NCBI GenBank assembly: GCA_048498035.1
Contig: JBEHYT010000012.1
Coordinates: 1-64,000, forward strand
Length of the DNA stretch: 64,000 bases
Reading direction: 5' to 3'
From: CADEDV01 sp048498035
Lineage (GTDB): Bacteria; Bacteroidota; Bacteroidia; Chitinophagales; Chitinophagaceae
Below, piece by piece: positions 51,837-60,844 of the stretch (position 1 is the first letter of the stretch; each line of letters begins with the position of its first letter). The translations under genes were made by a program, and so were the position numbers. A model generated the notes under the pieces. It was given only the letters and a program-made list of their open reading frames with translations. It was not told the origin of the DNA and ran no database searches.

Positions 51837-53098
51837 ATAAATCCCAGGATTTTTGCGGTGGCTCCAGCGCCGCGCTGTACAAAATCCCTGGCCGCTTCGG
51901 CCCTGTTTTTCAACACTTCTTTATTGATCAAAAATGCATTGATTGCTTCGGTCAGCGCTGCGCCCGATGGTACCGGTATGCCTCCGCCACTCGCGACAAG
52001 TCCAACTGCCTCCTGGTATTTTTCGTAAAAAGGACCAAAAAACACCACTTTCCCATACACCGCTGCTTCCAGCACATTGTGCACACCCATCGGCCGAAGG
52101 CCACCACCTACAAAGGTAAAATGCCCGTACCGGTACAATTTGGACAACATGCCGATATTATCAATAACCAGGTAACGGATATCTGTAACCGTAGTTTTGG
52201 AAGCGGAAGAAAAGCGAACCGCTCCCGGGAACCGGTGATCTATTTCCTGCAAGCGCTGTTCACTGATCTCATGGGGGGCAATTACCAGCACAATATCCTC
52301 CGGCAACGTGGCAAAAGCCTCCTGCAGCAAGGCCTCATCTTCGGGCCAGGTACTTCCTGCCACCAGGCAGATACGGTTGGCAACAAACTGGTCCACGGTG
52401 GTGATGGGCTGAAACTGGTTTGCAATCTCAATTACCCGGTCAAACCTGGTGTCCCCGGAGATACTTGCGATGTCAGCAATTCCAATATTTTGTAATAATT
52501 GGAGGGAGTGCTGATCCTGGACAAACAGGTGATCAAAGCGCGACAATATCTTGCGCTGGACCCCACCATACCATTTGAAAAATGACATCTTTTCGCGGAA
52601 GAGTGCAGAAACCAGCAGAAGTGGAGTATTACGATATTTCAGTTTTTTGAGGTAATAATACCAGAACTCATATTTGACAAAAATGACCAGGGCAGGAGAT
52701 ACAATGTCCAGGAAGCGGCGTGCAGCAACTGCGCCATCCATGGGCAGGTAGAATACCCAATCGGCACCAGTGTAGTCTTTCCGGACCTCATAGCCCGACG
52801 GCGAAAAAAAGGTGAGAAGGATGCGATAACCCGGGTATTCCTTGCGGATATGTTCCAGCAGGGGACGGCCCTGCTCAAATTCACCCAGGGAGGCACAATG
52901 CATCCAGATTACCGGGGCGCCGGGCTGAATGGCCTCCTGCAGGCGCTGGAAGATTTTACGACGACCGCTCGTCCACTGACGGGCTTTTAGGCTGAATGGT
53001 GCGGACAGTCGCGCTCCCATTTTGAAGAGGAATAAAAAAATATTGTAAAAAATGACACCCAATTCGCTGATTGTTAGTAGCCCCAAAAGTAAACCCAA
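51809..53098 (-). CDS. waaA: 3-deoxy-D-manno-octulosonic acid (Kdo) transferase
   Basis: A family GT30 glycosyltransferase that links Kdo to lipid A in the inner membrane. A single N-terminal membrane anchor is followed by WMHCASLGEFEQGRPLLEH with the catalytic Glu, SPSGYEVRKDYTGADWVFYL, and the donor-site block MGVHNVLEAAVYGKVVFFGP near 340. About 410-429 residues depending on the start: no ATG is close, and TTG at 53098 or at 53062 is possible, the latter matching the family N-terminus best. It lies next to the divergent nucleotide-sugar operon, fitting an envelope polysaccharide region. Confidence 0.92.
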   Translation of the reverse strand: MGLLLGLLTISELGVIFYNIFLFLFKMGARLSAPFSLKARQWTSGRRKIFQRLQEAIQPGAPVIWMHCASLGEFEQGRPLLEHIRKEYPGYRILLTFFSPSGYEVRKDYTGADWVFYLPMDGAVAARRFLDIVSPALVIFVKYEFWYYYLKKLKYRNTPLLLVSALFREKMSFFKWYGGVQRKILSRFDHLFVQDQHSLQLLQNIGIADIASISGDTRFDRVIEIANQFQPITTVDQFVANRICLVAGSTWPEDEALLQEAFATLPEDIVLVIAPHEISEQRLQEIDHRFPGAVRFSSASKTTVTDIRYLVIDNIGMLSKLYRYGHFTFVGGGLRPMGVHNVLEAAVYGKVVFFGPFYEKYQEAVGLVASGGGIPVPSGAALTEAINAFLINKEVLKNRAEAARDFVQRGAGATAKILGFIQENRLLTN

Positions 53099-53122
53099 TC
53101 GGGTAAACTAGCCTTATTTTAC

Positions 53123-53130
53123 TATTTTTG
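53123..53130 (+). promoter_or_regulatory. -7 promoter box of the nucleotide-sugar operon
   Basis: TATTTTTG matches TAnnTTTG, 26 bp before the aminotransferase ATG. No clear -33 TTTG at the right distance. Confidence 0.6.
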
Positions 53131-53156
53131 CCCCCTTTAAAAGTCAAAATTTCCGC

Positions 53157-54290
53157 ATGCGACCAATCCAGATGGTTGATACGAAAACCCAGTATCAGAA
53201 GATCAAGGCAGAAGTGGACAAGGCTGTGCTGGATGTTCTTGACAGCACGGCATTTATCAATGGTAAACCAGTGCAGGAATTTGCCGGGCAACTGGCTTCT
53301 TACCTGGGTGCAAAACACGTGATACCCTGCGCGAATGGTACAGACGCGCTGCAGATTGCGATGATGGCGCTCGGACTTCAGCCGGGTGATGAAGTGATAA
53401 CACCTTCTTTTACATACATTGCCACTACCGAGGTGATTGCATTGCTTCGGCTTACGCCGGTATTTGTGGAAGTGGACCCCGATACGTTTTGCATGGATCC
53501 GGCGGCGCTTGAAAAAGCAATTACGCCACGAACCCGGTTAATCGTGCCGGTGCATCTCTATGGGCAAGCAGCTCCAATGGAAGAAATCATGCGCATCGCC
53601 CGCAAACACGACATTCGTGTATTGGAAGATAATGCGCAGGCGATAGGATGTGATTATCGTTTTGCTGACGGCAACGTTAAAAAAACAGGAACGATTGGAG
53701 ACATCGGTGCTACCTCTTTTTATCCCTCCAAGAATTTGGGCGCCTTTGGCGATGCCGGAGCTATCTATACCAATGATGATGAACTGGCACAGCAAATGAA
53801 AATGATCGCCAACCACGGGCAGACCCGGCAATATTACCATGATATCGTTGGTTGCAACAGCAGGATGGACACCGTCCAGGCTGCCGTTCTTGGGATAAAA
53901 CTTACGCACCTGGACGAATACGCCGCTGCGCGGAACAGGGCGGCAGATTTCTATGATCGCGCATTTAAAGACCATCCGCAGATTAAAACGCCGGTACGCG
54001 CAGCATACTCTAATCACGTTTTTCACCAGTATACACTGGTGCTGGAAAATACAGACCGCAACGGCCTGAAAGAATTCCTGGCAGCCAGGAAAATACCTGC
54101 CATGATCTATTACCCGGTACCGGGGCATCGCCAGAAAATGTTTGAATCTTTTCAATCGGCAATAAAAGAAATGCCGGTAACCGACTGGCTAACTACCAGG
54201 GTAATTTCGCTGCCGATGCATACGGAACTGGATGAAGAACAACAGGCGTATATTGTGGCAAGTGTACTGGAGTATCTAAATCAAAAATAA
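53157..54290 (+). CDS. DegT/DnrJ/EryC1/StrS sugar aminotransferase
   Basis: A 377-residue PLP-dependent enzyme that aminates a keto-sugar nucleotide. NGTDALQIAMMALGLQPGDE near 60-79 binds PLP; the PLP Lys is in TSFYPSKNLGAFGDAGA near 182-198; SFTYIATTEVIALL is a family block. Together with the WbpA/TviB-type dehydrogenase three genes on, it may form part of a pathway to a 3-amino-uronate, such as UDP-GlcNAc(3NAc)A, in which this would be the WbpE-type step. That link is inference. First gene of a six-gene operon. Confidence 0.92.
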   Translation: MRPIQMVDTKTQYQKIKAEVDKAVLDVLDSTAFINGKPVQEFAGQLASYLGAKHVIPCANGTDALQIAMMALGLQPGDEVITPSFTYIATTEVIALLRLTPVFVEVDPDTFCMDPAALEKAITPRTRLIVPVHLYGQAAPMEEIMRIARKHDIRVLEDNAQAIGCDYRFADGNVKKTGTIGDIGATSFYPSKNLGAFGDAGAIYTNDDELAQQMKMIANHGQTRQYYHDIVGCNSRMDTVQAAVLGIKLTHLDEYAAARNRAADFYDRAFKDHPQIKTPVRAAYSNHVFHQYTLVLENTDRNGLKEFLAARKIPAMIYYPVPGHRQKMFESFQSAIKEMPVTDWLTTRVISLPMHTELDEEQQAYIVASVLEYLNQK

Positions 54291-54303
54291 TTTACTGGCA
54301 ACT

Positions 54304-55614
54304 ATGCAAATAACTATTGTTGGAACAGGATATGTTGGCCTGGTTACAGGAACCTGTTTTGCAGAAACCGGGAACAATGTAACCTGTGTGGATGTGGACG
54401 AAAAAAAGGTGACCAAACTCGCCGGTGGAGAAATTACGATCTATGAGCCAGGGCTTGAAAAATTGTTCCTGCGCAACCTGCGCGAAAACCGTCTTCATTT
54501 TACAACCAGCCTTGCCGAAGGCATCCGTGACGCAGAGATCATTTTCCTCGCGTTGCCCACACCTCCCGGTGAAGATGGATCTGCCGACCTTAAATATGTA
54601 TTGGGTGTGGCGGATGAATTGGGAAAATTATTAACGCGCTATACCGTGATCGTTGATAAAAGTACCGTTCCCGTTGGAACTGCCGAAAAGGTGCATGCCG
54701 CTATTTCCAAATTCGCCAACGTGCCGTTTGATGTGGTGAGCAATCCTGAATTTTTGCGTGAAGGTGTGGCGGTGGATGATTTTATGCGCCCCGACCGCGT
54801 TGTTATTGGAACGCAATCTGAAAAAGCGCGCAAGGTGATGAATGACCTGTATGCTCCTTTTGTGCGCCAGGGAAACCCGGTTATTTTTATGGACGAACGC
54901 TCTGCGGAACTGACGAAATATGCGGCCAATTCATTCCTGGCTACCAAGATTTCTTTTATGAATGAAATCGCCCGGCTTTGTGAAAAAATGGGTGCGGATG
55001 TAGATATGGTGCGTCGTGGTATTGGTAGTGATGACCGTATCGGGAAGCGTTTTCTTTTCCCGGGCATTGGCTATGGAGGAAGTTGCTTCCCCAAAGATGT
55101 ACAGGCGCTTGTGCGATCGTCCGAGGATGTTTCTTACAACTTTCATATTCTCAATGCGGTGATGCAGGTGAATGAAGATCAAAAGCTGCATTTGTTGCCG
55201 GCCATCGAGAACTATTTCAATGGTTCTTTGAAAGGTAAACGCATCGCCGTGTGGGGGTTAGCGTTTAAGCCCAATACAGATGATATCCGCGAAGCGCCGG
55301 CGCTGGCAATGATTGATGCGCTGCTGCAAAAAGGAGCATCGGTGGCTGCATTTGATCCGGAAGCGATGAATAATGTGCGCGCACAGGTGGGAGATAAGAT
55401 TACCTATGCCCAAAGCCAGTACGAAGCCCTTGATGGCGCAGACGCCCTCTTTATCGCAACAGAATGGAATGAATTCAGAACGCCGGATTTTGAGCGGATC
55501 GGAAAGACCTTAAAAAACAAGGCCATTTTTGATGGACGCAACCTGTTTGATCTTTCATCGATGAAAGAGCTTGGCTTTTATTACCAAAGTGTTGGCAGAA
55601 CTATCGTAAAATAA
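54304..55614 (+). CDS. ugd: UDP-glucose 6-dehydrogenase
   Basis: A 436-residue NAD-dependent enzyme that oxidises UDP-glucose twice to UDP-glucuronate. The NAD motif GTGYVGLVTGTCFAETG is at residues 7-23, the catalytic Cys lies in GIGYGGSCFPKDVQ near 260, and AVWGLAFKPNTDD near 318-330 starts the C-terminal UDP-binding domain. The next gene uses its product, so UDP-xylose formation is likely. It begins 13 bp after the aminotransferase stop. Confidence 0.93.
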   Translation: MQITIVGTGYVGLVTGTCFAETGNNVTCVDVDEKKVTKLAGGEITIYEPGLEKLFLRNLRENRLHFTTSLAEGIRDAEIIFLALPTPPGEDGSADLKYVLGVADELGKLLTRYTVIVDKSTVPVGTAEKVHAAISKFANVPFDVVSNPEFLREGVAVDDFMRPDRVVIGTQSEKARKVMNDLYAPFVRQGNPVIFMDERSAELTKYAANSFLATKISFMNEIARLCEKMGADVDMVRRGIGSDDRIGKRFLFPGIGYGGSCFPKDVQALVRSSEDVSYNFHILNAVMQVNEDQKLHLLPAIENYFNGSLKGKRIAVWGLAFKPNTDDIREAPALAMIDALLQKGASVAAFDPEAMNNVRAQVGDKITYAQSQYEALDGADALFIATEWNEFRTPDFERIGKTLKNKAIFDGRNLFDLSSMKELGFYYQSVGRTIVK

Positions 55615-55616
55615 TT

Positions 55617-56609
55617 ATGGAAAGAAAAAAAGTGCTCATTACCGGGGCAGCCGGGTTCCTGGGATCACATCTGTGTGATCGCTTTATCCGTGAAGGGTAT
55701 CACGTTATCGGGATGGACAACCTGATCACCGGCAACCTTGCCAACATCAGCCATCTCTTCCCGCTGGAGCAATTTGAATTTTACCATCATGATGTAACTA
55801 AATTTATCCATATACCCGGGAATCTTGATTACATTCTTCATTTCGCTTCGCCAGCCAGTCCCATCGATTACCTTAAAATACCGATACAAACCCTGAAGGT
55901 GGGCGCTATGGGCACCCATAACTGCCTGGGTCTTGCCAAAGCAAAGAATGCCCGAATACTGGTGGCATCCACCAGCGAAGTATACGGCGATCCGCTGGTG
56001 CACCCTCAAACCGAAGAATATTGGGGAAATGTGAATCCCGTTGGGCCCAGGGGCGTGTACGACGAAGCAAAGCGGTATATGGAGTCCATCACAATGGCCT
56101 ATCATACGTTTCACGGTGTAGAAACGCGAATTATACGGATATTCAACACCTACGGTCCGCGGATGCGGCTCAACGACGGCCGTGCGCTGCCGGCCTTTAT
56201 CGGGCAGGCATTGCGTGGAGAAGATCTGACCGTATTTGGCGATGGCTCTCAAACACGCAGTTTTTGTTTTGTAGACGACCTGGTGGAAGGGATTTATCGC
56301 TTATTGCTGAGCAATTATCAATTGCCGGTAAATATTGGAAACCCCGATGAAATATCATTGAAAGATTTTGCCAATGAGATTCTGCGTTTAACGGGTAATA
56401 AAGTCAACATTGTTTACAAACCATTGCCGGTAGATGATCCGAAGCAACGACAACCCGATATTACCAAAGCACGCACTATTCTTGGCTGGGAGCCCAGGAT
56501 GAGCCGGGCAGATGGGCTGAAAATCACGTATGACTACTTTAAAGCTCTGCCACGTGAAGAATGGGATCGAATGCCAAAAGAATTTAAAAGTTCCAATCCT
56601 CACCACTAA
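55617..56609 (+). CDS. UDP-glucuronate decarboxylase (UDP-xylose synthase)
   Basis: A 330-residue short-chain dehydrogenase/reductase. VLITGAAGFLGSHLCDRFIR is the NAD-binding start, HFASPASPIDYLKIP and STSEVYGDPLVHPQ near 120 belong to the active site, and the Y-x-x-x-K pair is in GVYDEAKRYMES near 148. The blocks are those of UXS, which converts UDP-glucuronate to UDP-xylose. The dehydrogenase providing UDP-glucuronate is the previous gene, 2 bp away, which supports the call. Confidence 0.93.
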   Translation: MERKKVLITGAAGFLGSHLCDRFIREGYHVIGMDNLITGNLANISHLFPLEQFEFYHHDVTKFIHIPGNLDYILHFASPASPIDYLKIPIQTLKVGAMGTHNCLGLAKAKNARILVASTSEVYGDPLVHPQTEEYWGNVNPVGPRGVYDEAKRYMESITMAYHTFHGVETRIIRIFNTYGPRMRLNDGRALPAFIGQALRGEDLTVFGDGSQTRSFCFVDDLVEGIYRLLLSNYQLPVNIGNPDEISLKDFANEILRLTGNKVNIVYKPLPVDDPKQRQPDITKARTILGWEPRMSRADGLKITYDYFKALPREEWDRMPKEFKSSNPHH

Positions 56610-56620
56610 GCATCAATTAC

Positions 56621-57910
56621 ATGTACCAGGAACTTACCAACCGGAAAGCGAAACTTGCCCTTGTGGGCCTTGGCTATGTCGGCTTACCTATCGCATTGGA
56701 ATTTGCGCGGAAGATCGATGTGATCGGGTTTGATATCAATTCAAAGCGAATTGATATGATGAGGAACGGAATTGATCCAAGCAATGAGCTGGATAAAGCA
56801 GCATTTGACGATTGCAGTATTGAATTTACAGATTCGCTGGACGTATTGCGCCAGGCTTCCTTTTATATTGTTGCCGTACCTACGCCGGTAGACGAACACA
56901 ATGTTCCGGATCTCGTGCCGGTACGAAAGGCATCCGAAACCATCGGGAAAGTGATAAAGAAGGGCGATTATGTGGTGTTTGAATCCACCGTATATCCGGG
57001 TTGCACAGAAGAAGATTGTATCCCAGTAATTGAACAGTATTCCGGCCTGAAGGCAGGAATTGATTTTAAAATCGGTTATTCCCCGGAACGGATCAATCCT
57101 GGTGATAAAGAGCATACCCTTGCTAATATTGTAAAAGTTGTTGCAGGCTGCGATGCGGAATCACTGGAAGAAATTGCAAAAGTGTATGAACTGGTAGTTA
57201 AAGCCGGTGTTCATCGGGCTTCCTCGATCAAAGTGGCCGAAGCCGCAAAAATTATTGAAAATACACAGCGGGATCTCAACATCGCCCTGATGAACGAGTT
57301 ATCTATCATCTTCGATATGATGAATATCAATACCTACGAGGTATTGGAAGCAGCCGGTACAAAATGGAACTTTCTTCGTTTCCAACCGGGGCTGGTAGGA
57401 GGGCATTGTATTGGTGTTGATCCCTACTATCTTACATACAAAGCAAGTGAACTGGGTTACGATCCCGAGGTAATCCTGGCAGGGCGCAACATCAATGATA
57501 ATATGGCCAAGTATGTTGCCAAGAAAGTAATACAACATATTATCCGCCATTCCGGTGATGTTAAAGCATCCCGCGTATTGGTGATGGGAGCAACGTTCAA
57601 AGAGAATGTGAGCGATATCCGTAATTCAAAAGTGGCAGATGTGGTGCGGGCGCTGCAGTCGTATTACGTGAATGTTGATATAACCGATCCCTACGCAGAT
57701 TCAGATGAACTGCATCATGAATATGGCTTTAAGCTGGTTGACGAGGTGCGGTCGAATTATGATGCAGTGATCATCACGGTGCCGCATGCAGAATATAAGA
57801 TGCTGGATGAAGATTATTTTAAAGAAATTACAACCAGCACTGCCCTCATTGCCGATCTTAAAGGCATCTACCGGAAAAAAATTACTCAACTTTCTTATTG
57901 GAGCCTTTAA
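56621..57910 (+). CDS. WbpA/TviB-type nucleotide-sugar 6-dehydrogenase
   Basis: A 429-residue UDP-sugar dehydrogenase of the WbpA/TviB branch, which oxidises UDP-GlcNAc or UDP-ManNAc to the uronate. LALVGLGYVGLPIALEFARK is the NAD site, ESTVYPGCTEEDCIPV and YSPERINPGDKEH are branch-specific, and the catalytic Cys is in GLVGGHCIGVDPYYL near 260. The operon thus has two different sugar 6-dehydrogenases. It starts 11 bp after the decarboxylase gene. Confidence 0.92.
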   Translation: MYQELTNRKAKLALVGLGYVGLPIALEFARKIDVIGFDINSKRIDMMRNGIDPSNELDKAAFDDCSIEFTDSLDVLRQASFYIVAVPTPVDEHNVPDLVPVRKASETIGKVIKKGDYVVFESTVYPGCTEEDCIPVIEQYSGLKAGIDFKIGYSPERINPGDKEHTLANIVKVVAGCDAESLEEIAKVYELVVKAGVHRASSIKVAEAAKIIENTQRDLNIALMNELSIIFDMMNINTYEVLEAAGTKWNFLRFQPGLVGGHCIGVDPYYLTYKASELGYDPEVILAGRNINDNMAKYVAKKVIQHIIRHSGDVKASRVLVMGATFKENVSDIRNSKVADVVRALQSYYVNVDITDPYADSDELHHEYGFKLVDEVRSNYDAVIITVPHAEYKMLDEDYFKEITTSTALIADLKGIYRKKITQLSYWSL

Positions 57911-57911
57911 T

Positions 57912-58472
57912 ATGCCGTTTACCGCAACTTCTATTCCCGGATTACTCGTGTTTGAGCCGACCGTTTTTGAAGACAGCCGCGGATTTTTTTTTGAATCCTA
58001 CAATGCCGACTTGTTTTCAAAAGAGGGATTACAATTCAATTTTGTACAGGATAATCAATCATCTTCCTGCTACGGGGTGATACGCGGACTTCATTATCAG
58101 CTAAACCCAAATGCACAATGTAAACTTGTGCGCGCCATAAGCGGAGAAATTCTGGATGTAGCCGTGGACCTGCGAAAAGGCTCGCCAACATTTGGCGCTG
58201 TCTTTAGCATTGAACTCACCGCCGCCAATCGGAAACAATTGCTGATACCTGCGGGTTTCGCCCATGGATTTTCTGTCTTGAGTGAACGTGCAGAAGTGAT
58301 GTATAAATGCGATGCGTTGTACAACAAGCAAAGTGAGGCCGGCATCCGGTACAATGATCTCACATTAGCAATCGACTGGCGAATCCCGTCGGGAAAAGAA
58401 ATTGTGTCGTCCAAAGACCTGGAACTGCCGGATTTTGCAAATAGCAGGCATAACTTTGATTACGATAAATAA
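57912..58472 (+). CDS. rfbC: dTDP-4-dehydrorhamnose 3,5-epimerase
   Basis: A 186-residue cupin enzyme, full length, third step of dTDP-L-rhamnose synthesis. It starts MPFTATSIPGLLVFEPTVFE, has GFFFESYN near 25, the catalytic His in GVIRGLHYQLNPN near 63, and IPAGFAHGFSVLSE near 112-125. ATG at 57912 lies one base after the previous stop. rfbA and rfbB are not in the window, so dTDP-glucose formation must be coded elsewhere. Confidence 0.95.
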   Translation: MPFTATSIPGLLVFEPTVFEDSRGFFFESYNADLFSKEGLQFNFVQDNQSSSCYGVIRGLHYQLNPNAQCKLVRAISGEILDVAVDLRKGSPTFGAVFSIELTAANRKQLLIPAGFAHGFSVLSERAEVMYKCDALYNKQSEAGIRYNDLTLAIDWRIPSGKEIVSSKDLELPDFANSRHNFDYDK

Positions 58473-59350
58473 TGGTAACGCGCAGAAATATACTCGTTAC
58501 CGGCGCCGCCGGGCAATTGGGCAGTGAATTGCGGGAACTGGCCTCTGGTTTTCCCTTTCTGAATTTTATGTTTACCACCAGGGAAGATCTTGATATTACA
58601 AATGTATCGGCCGTTTCTTCCTGGTTCAACCAATTTCAACCAGCCTGGGTAATTAATTGTGCTGCCTATACCGCTGTTGACAAAGCGGAACAGGAACAGG
58701 ATGAAGCATTCCGCATCAATGCACTGGCACCCGGCATCCTTGCTAAGGCATGTGAAGAATGCCAGGGGAGAATGATCCATATCTCGACAGACTATGTATT
58801 TGATGGCAACGCGGGAGCGCCCTATGCCGTAACGGCCCATCCTAATCCAAAAACGGTCTACGGGGCTTCCAAACTGGCTGGGGAACAAGCTGTGCTAAAA
58901 GCAAGCCCGTCCGCGATCATCATTCGCACTTCCTGGGTATATTCCCGCTTTGGTCACAACTTCGTTAAGACGATGATCCGCCTGATGGCGGAACGAACAG
59001 AACTTCGGGTGGTGGACGACCAGGTTGGATCCCCGACCTGGGCGGCAGATCTCGCCGCGGCCATTCTCCAGATCATAAAACATTGCAACAGCGTGGATAG
59101 CAGCGCTGCCGGCATTTATCACTACTCCAACACAGGCGCTATCAGTTGGTACCGGTTTGCCCTGGCCATACGGGAACATTCCGGGAGCAAGTGTATCGTT
59201 ATGCCGGTAACAACGGCCGAATATCCAACACCTGCGCGCCGCCCGGCCTGGTCAGTTCTCGACACCTCCGGGATCGTAACGCAGTTTGGTATTTCCCTTC
59301 ATCCCTGGGAAGAAAGCCTGGCCCGCTGCATCGCACTGCTAAAAAAATAA
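58472..59350 (+). CDS. rfbD: dTDP-4-dehydrorhamnose reductase
   Basis: A 292-residue short-chain dehydrogenase, last step to dTDP-L-rhamnose. NAD(P) motif ILVTGAAGQLGSELRELA at 6-23, NCAAYTAVDKAEQE near 65, HISTDYVFDGN near 105 and YGASKLAGEQ with the Y-x-x-x-K pair near 130. Its ATG shares one base with the rfbC stop (TAATG). It ends the operon. Confidence 0.95.
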   Translation: MVTRRNILVTGAAGQLGSELRELASGFPFLNFMFTTREDLDITNVSAVSSWFNQFQPAWVINCAAYTAVDKAEQEQDEAFRINALAPGILAKACEECQGRMIHISTDYVFDGNAGAPYAVTAHPNPKTVYGASKLAGEQAVLKASPSAIIIRTSWVYSRFGHNFVKTMIRLMAERTELRVVDDQVGSPTWAADLAAAILQIIKHCNSVDSSAAGIYHYSNTGAISWYRFALAIREHSGSKCIVMPVTTAEYPTPARRPAWSVLDTSGIVTQFGISLHPWEESLARCIALLKK

Positions 59351-59432
59351 TCTTGCAGGTAACGGCCGTTTGAAAAGATCATGCCCCCGAACACGGAGGC
59401 ATGAAGGATACGAATGGATGAATACAAAAGAA

Positions 59433-59870
59433 TTATCGTGGCTGGACAACAATGGTCTGACGGATAAAAAGATAAAGGGCATCGCGCCTGCAGAGAATAC
59501 TGTGCTCCTGGGTGGCCGTATTGAGCAGCGTGCCTGAGTAGGACGGCAAACCAGTTGAACGGGTAAGCCTGGAAACGGATAAAAAAAGATTCCGCTGGCT
59601 GGTACACTGTGCAATGAGCGTGCAAATCCCATTTTCATTAACGGGAGTTATAGATAACAGGTGTCCCCAAAATGCAAAACGGTCATCAAGCAGCAATACA
59701 ACCAGTTTTCCAGGCAAGGCCTGGAAAAGCAGTTCCAGTTCCTCGGCTTTTACTGCCAGTTCCGCCGGAACCAGCGGATGGAAGTAAACGGGGCCTGTAA
59801 AAGGATTGTCCGTATCAACCCGCCCCGGCAGGGGAACGGGATAGGTCAGTCCCCGGAGTTTTCTAGGCAT
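59433..59870 (-). CDS. hypothetical protein
   Basis: A 145-residue frame starting MPRKLRGLTYPVPLPGRVDT (ATG at 59870; a GTG start at 59909 is possible). It has a balanced composition and hydrophobic stretches such as LPGKLVVLLLDDRFAFWGHL but matches no family I recognise. It stands alone between rfbD and the membrane protein gene. It is listed because its composition is protein-like; it may not be real. Confidence 0.45.
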   Translation of the reverse strand: MPRKLRGLTYPVPLPGRVDTDNPFTGPVYFHPLVPAELAVKAEELELLFQALPGKLVVLLLDDRFAFWGHLLSITPVNENGICTLIAQCTSQRNLFLSVSRLTRSTGLPSYSGTLLNTATQEHSILCRRDALYLFIRQTIVVQPR

Positions 59871-60082
59871 TGGATTTAGCTTTTTGAATGACGCAATAAG
59901 TGTATTCACTTAGTGCAAAATCGTTCATCATAAAATCTAAATTGGATGAATTAAAGCCAAAAAATACCCGAAAACGGTCAAAGTTGGAGATTTTGTGGAT
60001 TTCTTTCGTAGAATTTTAGCGCCCGCAACCGCAGGGCGGAGATATTGAGATTTCGTGGCGAACGATTAACTTGGCATCTTGA

Positions 60083-60841
60083 ATGGCATTTAACCGTGAA
60101 TACATTGAGCAAAACCGGCCTGCGCTCGTAGACTGGTTTGTTTTTTCAGCCAGTACATTATTGGGTTTTGCATTTCCAAACGTGCTTGGAATTGCCACGA
60201 AGCTGTGGGTCTCGAAGGCAATGCTGGCAGCGCTCGTGCTATATACAGTTGGAGCCTGGCTCAAAAAGCTGCCGCTTTATTACCGGCTTATCATAGAGAA
60301 AAAAGGTGAACGCGATATTCCCTACCAATTTTTCCTGGTGGTGGGACATTGGCTGGTATTGCTGGTAGTAACCTTATTTGCCGAGCCGGCAGCGCGAATG
60401 GTGGTTGGATTAGCGCCCGGTTCACTGGACGATGTATTGGCAAACCTGACAGGCATCGCTTATTGTTCACTGGTTTCTGCAGCCATCACTGCCCTTGTTT
60501 TTTGGCCTAAAAAGAAATTGTTTACTAAAACAGTGTATCATGCCGACTTCCGATTCAGGCGTGAACTTGTTGCGGATTGTTGCCTGGTCATCAGCATCAC
60601 CGTATTCACGTTTGCCTTTTGGGAAAAAGGAGTAATGACGTTGTTCGACCGTCCCATCAGCCAGGTTTCGGACATCTTCTATTCATTTCTTACGATGGGC
60701 GCCTGTTTTGTACTGTTTTACCTGCCGCTTCGATTTCTTTATCTTATAGAAGATCATTCACACAACCAAACCTGGAAAAGACTCCTGATCATTTTCAGCC
60801 TGGTATTGCTCCGTACCGTTCTCGTCATTCTGGGACTGTAG
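60083..60841 (+). CDS. integral membrane protein of unknown function
   Basis: A 252-residue polytopic protein with about six membrane helices (for example WLVLLVVTLFAEPAARMVVG and LVISITVFTFAFW, and the end LLIIFSLVLLRTVLVILGL). It has no conserved motif I recognise. It is convergent with the histidine kinase gene, with three bases between the stops. A TTGGCATCTTGA segment just before the ATG is not a clear promoter. Confidence 0.72.
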   Translation: MAFNREYIEQNRPALVDWFVFSASTLLGFAFPNVLGIATKLWVSKAMLAALVLYTVGAWLKKLPLYYRLIIEKKGERDIPYQFFLVVGHWLVLLVVTLFAEPAARMVVGLAPGSLDDVLANLTGIAYCSLVSAAITALVFWPKKKLFTKTVYHADFRFRRELVADCCLVISITVFTFAFWEKGVMTLFDRPISQVSDIFYSFLTMGACFVLFYLPLRFLYLIEDHSHNQTWKRLLIIFSLVLLRTVLVILGL

Positions 60842-60844
60842 AAC

